Below, piece after piece: positions 1 to 8,841 of a stretch of 64,000 nt of DNA. The notes under the pieces were generated by a model, which saw only the letters and a list, made by a program, of their open reading frames with translations, did no database searches and was not told where the DNA came from. The stretch comes from Catenovulum sp052056295 (GTDB lineage: Bacteria > Pseudomonadota > Gammaproteobacteria > Enterobacterales > Alteromonadaceae), in the NCBI RefSeq assembly GCF_052056295.1, contig NZ_CP182493.1, positions 806,001 through 870,000 on the forward strand. Reading direction: 5' to 3'. Within the stretch, counting starts at the first letter, position 1; every line of letters starts with the position of its first letter. The position numbers were made by a program, and so were the translations under genes.

Positions 1-927
1 TTGTTATTTATTCATATTGTTTCGGCCGCTATTTGGCTAGGAACTGCTACCACACTACCCTTTTGGGGTAATCGCGCGAATCGTGCAGACCATCTACATA
101 CAGTTTTAGGCATTATCGACACTGTATTTATTTTAAAATGTGTATTTATTATGGGTGGCCTATTCAGTACTTTGTTGACTGGCTGGTTGCTTGCAACTGA
201 ATACCAACTTATCACTAATATCCCGCCTACTTGGCTTTCGGCTGCGCTAGCTGTTTCGCTGATTATCGCGCTGAATTCTTGCATTATTTTTTACTTTTTA
301 TGGATTGGCCGTAAAGGTAAACGCAGTTTAATGCGCCTGGTGCCACCTATAGGTTATTCAAATATTGCACTGATAATTTTGGTTTATTTTTTAATGATTT
401 ATAAACCAGCAGAGCAAACAGCGCTAGCAACTATAACTTGGGTGATTGCTTTGGTGTTGTTAGCGAATGCAATAAATATCACAGTTAAATTAACCAAGTT
501 AAATAAGCTTAAAAACATGTCGCCAAGCGAATATGCTGACAACTATTTTGCGTTATTAAATGCAGAAAAAATGACAGATTTACTCAAGCTATTTAAAGAC
601 GACGCTATGTTTATCGACCCATTTGCAACTGGGCCAATTCAGGGCATTTTAGCCATTGAACAATTTTTTCAAAAACTCGGCGATCAGTTTGATTCAATTA
701 AGATGCATCCGGAAAAAGTTGAAGGCAGTAGTAAACAATTTACCATTCATTGGGTAGCCCAAGGTGTGACGCAAAATGGCGAACAAATGCCAGCACTGCG
801 CGGCACCAACTTGATGACCCGACTAAACGGCAAAATTAGCACAGTGTTAATTGATTTTGATTTGACACAACTGCCGCAGGTTCAGTTGGTTAACGCTGAT
901 GTCTGCCATAAATTAGCAGCGGCTTAA
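1..927 (+). CDS. DUF2269-like membrane protein with C-terminal NTF2-like domain (5' end probably cut by the window)
   Basis: The reading frame is open from the first base (TTG), so the true start probably lies outside the window. Residues about 1-165 hold four or five hydrophobic segments separated by short loops, with an early motif FIHIVSAAIWLG typical of the DUF2269 integral membrane family. Residues about 175-300 form a separate soluble domain that begins PSEYADNYFALLNAEK and contains ALRGTNLMTRLNGKI, which looks like a SnoaL/NTF2-type alpha+beta barrel. Such domains bind small ligands or catalyse diverse reactions, so no reaction can be named. hisC starts 16 bp downstream on the same strand, so the two may be co-transcribed. 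Family assignment is from motif memory and moderate. Confidence 0.6.
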   Translation: MLFIHIVSAAIWLGTATTLPFWGNRANRADHLHTVLGIIDTVFILKCVFIMGGLFSTLLTGWLLATEYQLITNIPPTWLSAALAVSLIIALNSCIIFYFLWIGRKGKRSLMRLVPPIGYSNIALIILVYFLMIYKPAEQTALATITWVIALVLLANAINITVKLTKLNKLKNMSPSEYADNYFALLNAEKMTDLLKLFKDDAMFIDPFATGPIQGILAIEQFFQKLGDQFDSIKMHPEKVEGSSKQFTIHWVAQGVTQNGEQMPALRGTNLMTRLNGKISTVLIDFDLTQLPQVQLVNADVCHKLAAA

Positions 928-943
928 TTAAAAGGAATTTGTA

Positions 944-2023
944 ATGGCTAATTTATCTGTTTTTGAGCAAGTGCATCCGTGGATCAAACAAATTAGGGCT
1001 TTTCCTGCTGCCGCTGAAACAGCCCCACCAGAATTACAGTTAAAAATGGATGCAAATGAAAATCTGTTTCCGATTAGTGCTTTTGTGCAAGCTCGGGTGA
1101 TCCGTAGCGCAGGTCATTTAAACTATTACCCTGACGGCACCGCAAGCAATTTAAAGCGTGTGCTTGCGGACATGCAGCAACTTACACCTGAGCATTATTT
1201 GTTAGGCAACGGCTCTAATGAAATTTTGGATATTGTAATTCGCTCTTTCTGTGGGCCGGGTGATGAAGTGTTGTTTTCACAACATAGTTTTGCCGCCTAC
1301 CCTTTGTTAGCTAAAACAGTTGGGGCAACACCAGTTGCCGCACCGAGTGTTAATTTTGCGCATAATTTACCAAATATAACCGAAGCGATAACAGACAAAA
1401 CTAAAGTGATTTTATTGGCAAATCCAAACAACCCAACCGGCAGTTGTTTTGGTGGCGAAGAATTTGTGCAATTTATGGCGGTTGTACCTAAACACGTTTT
1501 AGTGGTGTTAGACGAAGCTTATATTGAATACAGCGCAACAGCACAAAATATTAATAGCACTCAGCTAATTAATCAGCATGATAATTTGTTGATAACACGC
1601 ACCTTTTCCAAAGCTTATGGGTTAGCTGCGCTGCGTATCGGTTATGCGATAACAAACCCGCAGTTGGTCGAAATACTCAACAAAATGCGTCAGCCTTTTA
1701 ATGCTAATCGGCTTGCTTTGGTTGCTGCACAAGCCGCACTTGAAGATCAACAACATTTAAAATTTTGTGTTGAACAGACTCGTTTAGGTTATGAATATTT
1801 AATCAGAGAACTGAACAAGTTAAACATTGAGTTTATTCGCTCAGAAAGTAATTTTATTTGTCTGAAACTTACTAATTGTGCAGCCGTTGTTCAGCAATTA
1901 GCTGAATACGGGGTAATGGTGGGTTATTTAGCTGGATATCAAATGCCAGATTATATTCGTGTCACCATAGGTGGCAGCGAACATAATCTGAAATTTATTA
2001 ATGCGTTACGAAGAGTTTTATAG
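944..2023 (+). CDS. hisC: Histidinol-phosphate aminotransferase (or related aromatic aminotransferase)
   Basis: A 359-residue fold-type I PLP aminotransferase, the usual HisC length. Visible motifs are NPNNPTG (160-166), DEAYIEY (190-196, with the Asp that contacts the PLP pyridine nitrogen) and TRTFSKAYGLAALRIGY with the Schiff-base Lys223. HisC converts imidazole-acetol phosphate plus glutamate to histidinol phosphate in histidine synthesis. No other his gene is nearby, so this stand-alone copy could be a second HisC or act mainly on aromatic amino acids. AAGGA lies 8 bp before the ATG. Its stop overlaps the convergent HxlR gene by 6 bp, leaving no room for a separate terminator. Confidence 0.88.
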   Translation: MANLSVFEQVHPWIKQIRAFPAAAETAPPELQLKMDANENLFPISAFVQARVIRSAGHLNYYPDGTASNLKRVLADMQQLTPEHYLLGNGSNEILDIVIRSFCGPGDEVLFSQHSFAAYPLLAKTVGATPVAAPSVNFAHNLPNITEAITDKTKVILLANPNNPTGSCFGGEEFVQFMAVVPKHVLVVLDEAYIEYSATAQNINSTQLINQHDNLLITRTFSKAYGLAALRIGYAITNPQLVEILNKMRQPFNANRLALVAAQAALEDQQHLKFCVEQTRLGYEYLIRELNKLNIEFIRSESNFICLKLTNCAAVVQQLAEYGVMVGYLAGYQMPDYIRVTIGGSEHNLKFINALRRVL

Positions 2024-2491
2024 CGTCATATCTGTTTCACGACGGCCTAAGCGCGTGGTTTCACGCTCTTGGGCATGTTTGTCTAATGCACGGCGACCAA
2101 ACTTTTTGTAGCCTTTGTTTACGGCAAAATCTGTCATGCGGCGCTTGGCATTTTTATCACTTACTTCTTCTAAATGAGCTCCGACACCAAATTTGTGTAA
2201 TTCGATAATAATACTTTCTAACCGGCGGCCTCGGTCGGTTAAACGATATTCAACTTTAGGCGGAATTTCAGGGTACGAATGCCGCGTGATGATGCCTTGT
2301 TGCAAATAGACTTTAAGTTTTTGATTAAGCGTTTTCGAGCTTATACCTGGAATTGAATGTAATAATTCGGAAAATCGTTTGGTACCTGATAACAATTCGC
2401 GCAAAATTTCTGCCGCGTATTTACCTTCAAACAACGAAATTGAAGATTGAATTGGATTAAGTTCCACAGCTTTACTACCTATTTTAGCCAT
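2018..2491 (-). CDS. HxlR-family winged-helix transcriptional regulator
   Basis: A 157-residue protein with the HxlR core: NPIQSSISLFEGKYAAEIL, then FSELLHSIPGISSKTLNQKLK as recognition helix and a wing ending VEYRLTDRGRRLESII. HxlR regulators sense oxidative, electrophile or other signals and bind as dimers. The C-terminal 50 residues are unusually basic (KRRMTDFAVNKGYKKFGRR). I place the start at the ATG at 2491 because GAGG lies 8 bp upstream. The upstream in-frame GTG (2527) has no ribosome site and sits at the predicted transcription start. The neighbours (hisC convergent, speD cluster upstream) do not indicate a target. Confidence 0.8.
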   Translation of the reverse strand: MAKIGSKAVELNPIQSSISLFEGKYAAEILRELLSGTKRFSELLHSIPGISSKTLNQKLKVYLQQGIITRHSYPEIPPKVEYRLTDRGRRLESIIIELHKFGVGAHLEEVSDKNAKRRMTDFAVNKGYKKFGRRALDKHAQERETTRLGRRETDMTL

Positions 2492-2536
2492 TACGAGCGC
2501 CTCTTTTAGTCCGTTAATATTAGCCACTAATTTTAA

Positions 2537-2565
2537 AAGTTATTTTACTGATAAAAAGTTATCAA
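2537..2565 (-). promoter_or_regulatory. Predicted sigma-70 promoter of the HxlR gene
   Basis: On the minus strand TTGATA (2560-2565) is followed by a 17-bp spacer and TAACTT (2537-2542). The dyad TGATAA-cttt-TTATCA overlaps the -35 box and could be an autoregulatory operator. The predicted transcription start falls near 2530, which supports translation from 2491. Confidence 0.45.
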
Positions 2566-2600
2566 AAAAAGGGTTTTGTTACCTAGATTAAATTTATGCC

Positions 2601-2867
2601 TAGGGCCTGTTGCTCTTTCGTGGACAATTTTGCAGCAGTTTGTTTGGTATTTCTACAAGGCATAGCGATTGAAGTGTAGTGAGCTACATAAATGAGCTAT
2701 AACGTAGTAGAAATGCCAAACAAACGCTGCCTTTCAGGTTCGTCCTAAATACTTTTAACTCTTTGTTGCAGCATTTCGACTTAATCCATTAGGCCTTCAA
2801 TGCTGCGCCTCGATTAAAAAGCATTTAGTTAGAACAAAATTTGTCCACGAAAGAGCAACAGGCCCTA
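2601..2867. mobile_element. MITE-like element, 263 bp plus TA duplication
   Basis: Perfect terminal inverted repeats of 25 bp begin GGGCCTGTTGCTCTTTCG at 2603 and mirror at 2865. They are flanked by TA on both sides (2601-2602 and 2866-2867), as expected of IS630/Tc1-type TA insertion. The arms continue as a match with one 1-base gap. A second nested hairpin pairs 2632-2656 with 2707-2730 (GTTTGTTTGG / CCAAACAAAC). There is no open reading frame of useful size inside, so it would be non-autonomous. Its right end forms the stop codon of speD. Confidence 0.75.
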
Positions 2868-3617
2868 ACGACTCACATTTCTTGCATAGAATATTTCTGA
2901 AATTTCGCGCTTTAAATTCTGCTCAACCGCAAGTCTTTCATTATTGGATAATTCGTTTACGCCAGTAGCAAATAAATGTCGTTTAATGTCAAAAGCTTTA
3001 AGTAACATTTTTGTATGAAAAATATTCTCTTGATAAACATTTACATCCATCATTTCATACAGCTCTTGCACGTCTGCAGTTAAATAATCCTGTATAGAAT
3101 TAATTTGGTGATCTATGTAATGTTTAACGCCATTTACGTCTCGGGTAAAACCTCGAACTCTATAGTCGACAGTGACTACGTCAGAGTCAAACGAGTGGAT
3201 TAAGAAATTAAGCGCTTTAAGTGGCGATATTATCCCACAAGTTGATACTTCAATGTCTGCCCTAAAGGTACTGATACCATTATGAGGATGGCTTTCAGGA
3301 TAGGTGTGCACACAAATATGGCTTTTGTCTAAATGTGCCGCCAAGGTTTGGCTACGCTCGCTGATTAACATAGTCACGCTCGCCCCTTGTGGTTCGTAAT
3401 CTTGGCGCGAAATGTTCAGTACATTCGCATCAATAATTTCCACGACCTCATGCAAAATAGCGGTTAAGCGGTTGGCGTTATATTGTTTATCTATGTAGCT
3501 AAGATATTCGCTTCTATGTTGGTCTGATTTAGCCCAGCTTATATCGTAAATAGAAAAGCTCAGGCTTTTGGTCAGATTGTTAAATCCATGAAGCTGAATT
3601 TTTTGATTAGTTGACAA
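2865..3617 (-). CDS. speD: S-adenosylmethionine decarboxylase proenzyme
   Basis: Closely resembles E. coli-type SpeD (HGFNNLTKSLSFSIYDI near the N-terminus, RADIEVSTCGIISPLKALN, VNVYQENIFHTKML). The proenzyme cleaves itself at Lys98-Ser99 in HLDKSHICVHTYPESHP, and Ser99 becomes the pyruvoyl cofactor. The product decarboxylates S-adenosylmethionine to give the aminopropyl donor for spermidine synthesis. At 250 residues it lacks about 13 residues relative to E. coli just before the cleavage site. The C-terminus ends FYARNVSR, and the TAG stop is made of the TA target duplication plus the first G of the MITE-like element, so the original last residues may have been replaced. The start ATG lies inside the upstream gene (11-bp overlap), suggesting translational coupling. 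No speE is next to it. Confidence 0.93.
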   Translation of the reverse strand: MSTNQKIQLHGFNNLTKSLSFSIYDISWAKSDQHRSEYLSYIDKQYNANRLTAILHEVVEIIDANVLNISRQDYEPQGASVTMLISERSQTLAAHLDKSHICVHTYPESHPHNGISTFRADIEVSTCGIISPLKALNFLIHSFDSDVVTVDYRVRGFTRDVNGVKHYIDHQINSIQDYLTADVQELYEMMDVNVYQENIFHTKMLLKAFDIKRHLFATGVNELSNNERLAVEQNLKREISEIFYARNVSR

Positions 3618-3945
3618 AAGCAGAATCGAATAGGTTTTTAATTAATCCAGAAAACTCAATGATGAATTGCTCTTGCTGTACGGTTGATTTTTGATCTAAA
3701 CGACGAGATAAAAACTCTTCTAAGTCAGTCACAATTGCGTCAGCTTCGCGTACAACATCTAAACGCGTGTCTTGGTCTAAACCTTCGTGCTGCGAGAAAA
3801 ACGCCATAATCTTTTGCGCAATATGCTCTTCGATTAGGTCGCGAACCGTTTTGTCAATTGTCTCGCCTTTACCTTCCTCAAATAAATCAAGGTTTTCAGT
3901 AAAATACGAGATCAACTCGATATATGCTTGTGATTCGGTAACCAT
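3607..3945 (-). CDS. Small acidic alpha-helical protein, DUF3802-like, coupled to speD
   Basis: A 112-residue protein starting MVTESQAYIELISYF. The sequence is helical and acidic, with a central segment RLDVVREADAIVTDLEEFL. It resembles the DUF3802 family of gammaproteobacteria, but that match is from memory and tentative; no function is known. I chose the ATG at 3945 because GAGG precedes it by 5 bp and a promoter (3987-4014) lies just upstream; the longer in-frame extension to 4038 would start before that promoter. It overlaps the speD start by 11 bp, so the two are probably translated from one mRNA. Confidence 0.65.
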   Translation of the reverse strand: MVTESQAYIELISYFTENLDLFEEGKGETIDKTVRDLIEEHIAQKIMAFFSQHEGLDQDTRLDVVREADAIVTDLEEFLSRRLDQKSTVQQEQFIIEFSGLIKNLFDSAFVN

Positions 3946-3986
3946 GTTTTCCTCAGTTGGGTTCTTATTCTGTTTATATTTATAAA

Positions 3987-4014
3987 ATTGTAGCGAATTA
4001 GCCATAAGACTCAA
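3987..4014 (-). promoter_or_regulatory. Predicted promoter of the DUF3802-like/speD pair
   Basis: Minus strand TTGAGT (4009-4014), 16-bp spacer, TACAAT (3987-3992). The predicted start near 3980 gives a leader of about 35 nt to the ATG at 3945. Confidence 0.45.
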
Positions 4015-4048
4015 GTTTATGGCTAATTCTCTAGACAATTTAGCTTAA

Positions 4049-5197
4049 TTATAACTGCAAATTAGCGTGTGCTTGTTTAATACGCGCTACAACATCTTCT
4101 AGTTGACTGCGTGCACATGCAAAGTTAATTCGCGCATACCCTGGTTCACCAAAGTCGCGACCTGGCGACGGGCCAACCCCTGCGCTTTCAAAAAACTTCT
4201 GTACGTCTTCTACACCCAAACCACTGCAATCTATCCAAGCTAAGAAAGTAGCGTCAGATTTAACCATTTTCATGCCTTGTAGTTGGCTGATTTCTTGGTA
4301 CAAATAATCACGGTTGTCTTTTAAATACACCAATAATTCTTTGTGCCAGTCGCCACCTTCTCGAAATGCAGCTTCAGTAGCAACTAGACCTAAAACCTGT
4401 ACCCACGGTACTATGCCAAGTGCTGCATTACGGAATTGCATACGAATTCGGCTGTCTGGAATAACCGCAAATGATGCACCTAAACCTGCAATATTAAAGG
4501 TTTTGCTTGGTGCCATTAAACTAATTGATTTGTCTGAAATTTCCGCAATAGCAGGTGCTGGAATATGCTTTTTACCTGGCTCTAAAATTAAGTCACAGTG
4601 AATTTCATCTGAGCATAAAATAACGTTATTGTGTAAACAGATTTCCGCGACTTTTTTCAGTTCAGCTTCTGTCATTACCGAGCCGCATGGATTCATTGGA
4701 TTACACATGATAAAGAGTTTAGTTTTAGGATCGGCCGCATGTTTTGCTAGCGCGTCCATATCCAACTCCCAACGGCCATCAACCAAAATACTTGGGATAT
4801 CAACTCTTTCACATTGATTCAGCGAAGGTGCTTTTAGCAAAGGTGGATAGTTAGGTACTTGTACCATAACTTTATCACCCGGCTGACAATAGGCTTTACA
4901 AGCTACGTTAAATGCAGGTACAACACCCGGAGTCCAAACAATCCAGTCTGGTAATATATGCCAGTTGTGCTCTTTCGCTATCCATTCGCAAACAGACTCA
5001 TTTAAACTGTCATAAGGTAAGGTATAACCTAAAATACCGTGATCTGTGCGCTCTTTTATCGCGTCTATCACTTGTTGTGGTGGCTTAAATTCGGCGTCAG
5101 CTACCCATACAGGAATTACGTCTTGCCCTGCATATTTGTCCCATTTAAATGAATGAGTGGGTTTTCTGTCTATTACTTCGTTAAAATTTATGCCCAT
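4049..5197 (-). CDS. patB: MalY/PatB-type PLP-dependent C-S beta-lyase
   Basis: A 382-residue fold-type I PLP enzyme starting MGINFNEVIDRKPTHSFKWDK, with the family signature PVWVADAEF, PNYPPLL (115-121), CNPMNPCG (165-172), SDEIHCDL (196-203) and the Schiff-base Lys232 in APSKTFNIAG. These are the marks of the MalY/PatB subgroup, which cleaves cystathionine or cysteine conjugates to pyruvate, ammonia and a thiol; E. coli MalY also acts as a regulator. Aminotransferase activity on other substrates cannot be excluded. It starts 21 bp after the lapD stop on the same strand, so read-through from the adhesin cluster is possible although the function looks unrelated. Confidence 0.82.
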   Translation of the reverse strand: MGINFNEVIDRKPTHSFKWDKYAGQDVIPVWVADAEFKPPQQVIDAIKERTDHGILGYTLPYDSLNESVCEWIAKEHNWHILPDWIVWTPGVVPAFNVACKAYCQPGDKVMVQVPNYPPLLKAPSLNQCERVDIPSILVDGRWELDMDALAKHAADPKTKLFIMCNPMNPCGSVMTEAELKKVAEICLHNNVILCSDEIHCDLILEPGKKHIPAPAIAEISDKSISLMAPSKTFNIAGLGASFAVIPDSRIRMQFRNAALGIVPWVQVLGLVATEAAFREGGDWHKELLVYLKDNRDYLYQEISQLQGMKMVKSDATFLAWIDCSGLGVEDVQKFFESAGVGPSPGRDFGEPGYARINFACARSQLEDVVARIKQAHANLQL

Positions 5198-5218
5198 GTG
5201 TAAAACCTTTTATTCTGG

Positions 5219-7159
5219 CTAAATATCGAAAGATTCAGGTTTGTAGATGTAACCCTGATATCCGTCGAAATGATAATCTTTCAAAACGTCCAATTGTGCT
5301 TCATTTTCTACGCGAGTTGCAATAACTGCGACGTCTAAATTATGAATTGTGGTACATAAAGAGCCGACAAAATACGCATCATCTTTATTGCTTAACGCCA
5401 TTTGTGTATAGGCGTGGTCAATTTTTACATAATTTGGATGGATTGATTGTAAATAACTTAGCGATGAGAAGTTACGCCCTACTCTGTCAACACCAAACTG
5501 CACCCCCAACAATTTAAATTGTTCGCACAATACTTCGATACGCTCTTTATTGTAGATAACACTTTCTTCACTGAATTCGAAACATACATTATCGGTAATG
5601 TCTTTGTTTTGATTCATTTGGCTGATTAGCCACTCAATAAAGTCGTCACTTTTTAATGCACTCGCGGTTAAGTTAATCGCGTATTTATGTGTTGGGTTGG
5701 CGTGGATATGGCCAATAATTAAGTCGATAACCTTTTTATCAAACGCTTGGCCTAGTTCGTATTCATCTAATACGGAGATAAATGAAGCTGCATTTACTGC
5801 ACCCATTTGCGCTAATTTTAATTGTGCAAATGCTTCAAAGTGGTAAGCGTTACCGCTGTTTTCAAATTCGAACACAGGCTGGCGTGAAAAACCTAAACTT
5901 GCCGAATTAATTGCTTCAACCATTTTGTCTCTAAGTTCAGTTTTTAGTATAGGCGCTTGTGAGTTTGCCACAGTTTGTTTGCATACATGCATATGGTCAA
6001 CCGATTGTCGTGCTTGTTGTAATGCATTATCAACCAAACTCATTAACTGAGGTGTTTCCATAGTATGCTGAACAACAACTGCACCTATATGGTAAATAGG
6101 TTGTTCGTAAAAACTCTGGGTAAAATGCGGCGAATTTAACGTTTCGCTTAACTGATCTAATTTTTCAGCTAAAGCTTGATCATCAACGCCTTGCACTAAC
6201 ACAGCAAATTCACTAGCAGATAAACGACAAGTTACATGGCCATTATCTGGATTAAATACATTTTGCACTCTTTGTGCTGCGGCTTTTACTACTTCGTCTC
6301 TTTGGGTAAAACCATCACGTTTTTTAATGCTCTCTAAGCCATTTAATTCAAGCAAAAATACCGCACCGTGTGGGTTGTCGTCTAACCATGCTCTAAGCTG
6401 TCGATTAAAAAACGATCTATTACCTAATCCTGTGGTCGCATCTTGGAAAGCTTGTTGTTTAAGTTTGTCATGCAAGCGCGCTTCTTCATTAAACTGATCG
6501 CGCAATTTATCTGTCATGCGGTTTATCGCTTCAGTTACTTGGCGAAGCTCTAAGGTTTTTGGCAGTTTTAATGGCTGACCGAAATTACGTTCTTGAATTT
6601 GCTGAGCTTTTACCTGAATGCGATTCAAAGGCGCTAACAGTACTCGAATACCAAAAGCGGTAAAGGAGATCACCGCAACAGATAAACCACCAATCCACCA
6701 ACACATAGCAATAAAAGCGTTCCAAAGTTGCAAATAGGCAAAACCTGGATGTCCGGCTATTTTTAAAGTTGCTGCTTGCATCCAGCCGTCAGTAATTATG
6801 GTTTCTTGCTCTGGGATTTTTAATAGGTCTAAACCGATAAACCAGCTAGGCACACCTTTCACCGCGACTGGGTTAGTTTTTACAATACGGCTATCATCCT
6901 GATAAATTTCTAATTCTATACGCTCGTAAAAACCACCGTCAAAATAGGTGTTGATTGTGCTATCTATCATAACTTTGTCTTCAGCTTGTAGGTGTGGCTG
7001 CAAAGCCATACTCATAGACGTTGACGTGTTATTTAAATCTGATTCTAATTGATTGGCTAAATAGCTACGAGTTGATTGAAACTCTAGCCATAATACCCCG
7101 ACCAAGTTGACCGAGAAACATACAATTATCACCAATAATATTTGTCGAAACAAAGTCAT
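5219..7159 (-). CDS. lapD: LapD-type inner-membrane c-di-GMP receptor with degenerate GGDEF and EAL domains
   Basis: A 646-residue protein: membrane helix 6-26, periplasmic LapD/MoxY-like sensor about 27-148, second helix 149-173, HAMP-like segment 174-230, GGDEF-like 235-395, EAL-like 405-646. The GGDEF signature is SASEF (314-318) and cannot cyclise GTP. The EAL motif reads EAF (442-444), and the conserved metal-binding DDFG region is replaced by VDRVGRNF, so hydrolysis is unlikely. Known LapD proteins bind c-di-GMP with the EAL domain and sequester LapG through the periplasmic domain. Its place 10 bp after lapG, in the same cluster as a TAAG-bearing adhesin, supports this role. Confidence 0.9.
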   Translation of the reverse strand: MTLFRQILLVIIVCFSVNLVGVLWLEFQSTRSYLANQLESDLNNTSTSMSMALQPHLQAEDKVMIDSTINTYFDGGFYERIELEIYQDDSRIVKTNPVAVKGVPSWFIGLDLLKIPEQETIITDGWMQAATLKIAGHPGFAYLQLWNAFIAMCWWIGGLSVAVISFTAFGIRVLLAPLNRIQVKAQQIQERNFGQPLKLPKTLELRQVTEAINRMTDKLRDQFNEEARLHDKLKQQAFQDATTGLGNRSFFNRQLRAWLDDNPHGAVFLLELNGLESIKKRDGFTQRDEVVKAAAQRVQNVFNPDNGHVTCRLSASEFAVLVQGVDDQALAEKLDQLSETLNSPHFTQSFYEQPIYHIGAVVVQHTMETPQLMSLVDNALQQARQSVDHMHVCKQTVANSQAPILKTELRDKMVEAINSASLGFSRQPVFEFENSGNAYHFEAFAQLKLAQMGAVNAASFISVLDEYELGQAFDKKVIDLIIGHIHANPTHKYAINLTASALKSDDFIEWLISQMNQNKDITDNVCFEFSEESVIYNKERIEVLCEQFKLLGVQFGVDRVGRNFSSLSYLQSIHPNYVKIDHAYTQMALSNKDDAYFVGSLCTTIHNLDVAVIATRVENEAQLDVLKDYHFDGYQGYIYKPESFDI

Positions 7160-7169
7160 AGTGCACCTG

Positions 7170-7841
7170 TTATTGTTTAAATTCTGCTAATTGGTAGCGT
7201 TTACTTAAGTTATCCCAATGATCAAGCCGTTCAGAACTGCCAACTAGCTGACCTTTACCTTTTTGTTTGTTTAACCACAGTTGTTGACCGTTAAAGGAAA
7301 ATATTGGCACTAAGTCGCGGCGTTTAACTGCTGGCTTAATTTCACCATCTAAATTATCTAAAATTAACGGCATAGATTTGGGTGTTTCGTAATAAGCTAA
7401 CACCATGTGGAATTGGTTGAGTTTAACCGCTTTTACATAGGTTAAACGTAGCTTGTTTATATCAACCCCAAGCTCTAGAAGTGTGAAATATTTAGCTATG
7501 GTGAAGTCTTCACAGTCACCCGCTCTATGGCCAATAAATTCTAGTGGGGTTGCCCAATAGTCTTCTTGCTTCCATAGTTTGATATCATCAACAAATTCAA
7601 ATAAATTGAAAAAACGATTCACACTTTGCAGTTTTTGCTGATCAGTCGCTTGCTGTTGTTGTTCGATAATATTGCGCCATGCTTGAGTGCGTTTACCAGC
7701 ATCCTCACCATATTGTGATTGCATTTTACTGACTAATTTGGCGACATTGAGTTGTTCTACCGCACTGGCGCATAAAACGCCTAGTGCAGTGAGCAAAATG
7801 AAATAATGAATTTTGAATCGCTTACCAACCCAATGCTTCAT
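7170..7841 (-). CDS. lapG: LapG-type periplasmic transglutaminase-like cysteine protease
   Basis: A 223-residue BTLCP protein with an N-terminal hydrophobic signal segment (IHYFILLTALGVLCASA). The catalytic triad is visible: Cys110 in GDCEDF, His145 in NQFHMVLAY and Asp162 in LILDNLDGE. The spacing (35 and 17 residues) equals that of characterised LapG enzymes. The CED stretch also matches the calcium-binding acidic pair next to the Cys. The enzyme cuts the N-terminus of LapA-type adhesins between two alanines. An in-frame TTG at 7871 would add ten residues; I prefer the ATG at 7841, which gives a proper signal sequence and a 20-bp overlap with the upstream gene. Confidence 0.92.
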   Translation of the reverse strand: MKHWVGKRFKIHYFILLTALGVLCASAVEQLNVAKLVSKMQSQYGEDAGKRTQAWRNIIEQQQQATDQQKLQSVNRFFNLFEFVDDIKLWKQEDYWATPLEFIGHRAGDCEDFTIAKYFTLLELGVDINKLRLTYVKAVKLNQFHMVLAYYETPKSMPLILDNLDGEIKPAVKRRDLVPIFSFNGQQLWLNKQKGKGQLVGSSERLDHWDNLSKRYQLAEFKQ

Positions 7842-8841
7842 GATCTTGTGTTGGTGCTGGCGTAGTCTCAAGTGCGTCTTCTTCCATGATGTAAATATGC
7901 CACTTAAGTTTAGCCTGAGTTAAAATTGTTTGCGCTGAAATTTCGATACGCGTGTCGTCTTCACTGGCAGCTTGCTGTTCAGTGTACTGATAAACCAATT
8001 CAACACGGCGATTTTTATTCTCAGCTTGTGGTGACACAGGTGAGACTAATGGTGCTTTTTCACCTAAGGCTTTCAGTTTAACTTGGCTGGCTGATAACTC
8101 CATAATACGCGTTAATAAATGCATAATTGCATCAGCCCGACGCTGGCTCAATTTTAAGTTGTAATCGTCTTCACCACTTTGTGAGGCATGACCACCAATA
8201 TGGATAACCCCACCTTTATTAGCTTTGTATTGACGAATAAATTGCGCGATTTTTTCTTGTTCAGATAGTGGAATAATTGCACTGTCATGGTCGAAGTACA
8301 AAATATGCGCTTGTTCACTTGGCGTTTCAACTTCACCTGAGTCGGTTACCCTTTTGTACACTTTGCCCGCATGAGTTAATGTCAGCTCGTGGTACAACTC
8401 TGGGTATTGGTTGTTAATATACGCAACTATATTGTCGGTTCGTTCAACAAAATACGGATTTTGCGCTTGTTCTGAATTGAGCTTTATCGCCCAAGTGTTT
8501 TCTTGAGATAAATTTTGTAAAAACTCATCTAATGCTAATTTAGCAACATCATTTAGTTCAACTTCTTGATATGGGAAATAAATACGACTTTGGCGATTTT
8601 GTTCTGTCTGTACTTGTTCAGAGCAGCCATAATTATTTACTTCACGTTTTGCTATGGTTTCATCACATAACTCTCGTGCCGCAATTACCCCGTCTTTATC
8701 TGCATCATGTAATCTTTCATAAGCGACTTGTGAGATATTCTGCCAACTTTGTGTCTCTGAATTTTCAGGTAAATTAAAAGTTGAACAGGCTAACAAACTT
8801 GTTTGCAAGAAAAACAAGCCAATCAATTTATACTTAGTCAT
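7822..8841 (-). CDS. OmpA-family outer-membrane lipoprotein of the adhesin cluster
   Basis: A 339-residue protein with a lipoprotein signal ending LLACS (Cys19). An EF-hand/thrombospondin-like calcium loop DADKDGVIAAREL follows at about residues 48-60. The C-terminal OmpA peptidoglycan-binding domain is recognised by ILYFDHDSAII, IGGHASQSGEDDYNLKLSQRRADA and ALGEKAP...NRRVELVY. An OmpA-like gene sits at the same place in the Shewanella bpf operon, between the TolC-type gene and lapG. It may tie the secretion channel or the anchored adhesin to peptidoglycan, but this role is inferred. I start at the ATG 8841 rather than the TTG two codons upstream; the start overlaps the tolC-like stop by 8 bp. 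Confidence 0.82.
   Translation of the reverse strand: MTKYKLIGLFFLQTSLLACSTFNLPENSETQSWQNISQVAYERLHDADKDGVIAARELCDETIAKREVNNYGCSEQVQTEQNRQSRIYFPYQEVELNDVAKLALDEFLQNLSQENTWAIKLNSEQAQNPYFVERTDNIVAYINNQYPELYHELTLTHAGKVYKRVTDSGEVETPSEQAHILYFDHDSAIIPLSEQEKIAQFIRQYKANKGGVIHIGGHASQSGEDDYNLKLSQRRADAIMHLLTRIMELSASQVKLKALGEKAPLVSPVSPQAENKNRRVELVYQYTEQQAASEDDTRIEISAQTILTQAKLKWHIYIMEEDALETTPAPTQDHEALGW

Noticed and set aside
7842..7871. TTG start adding ten residues to LapG
   Set aside because: It puts polar residues before the signal segment; the ATG at 7841 gives a normal start.
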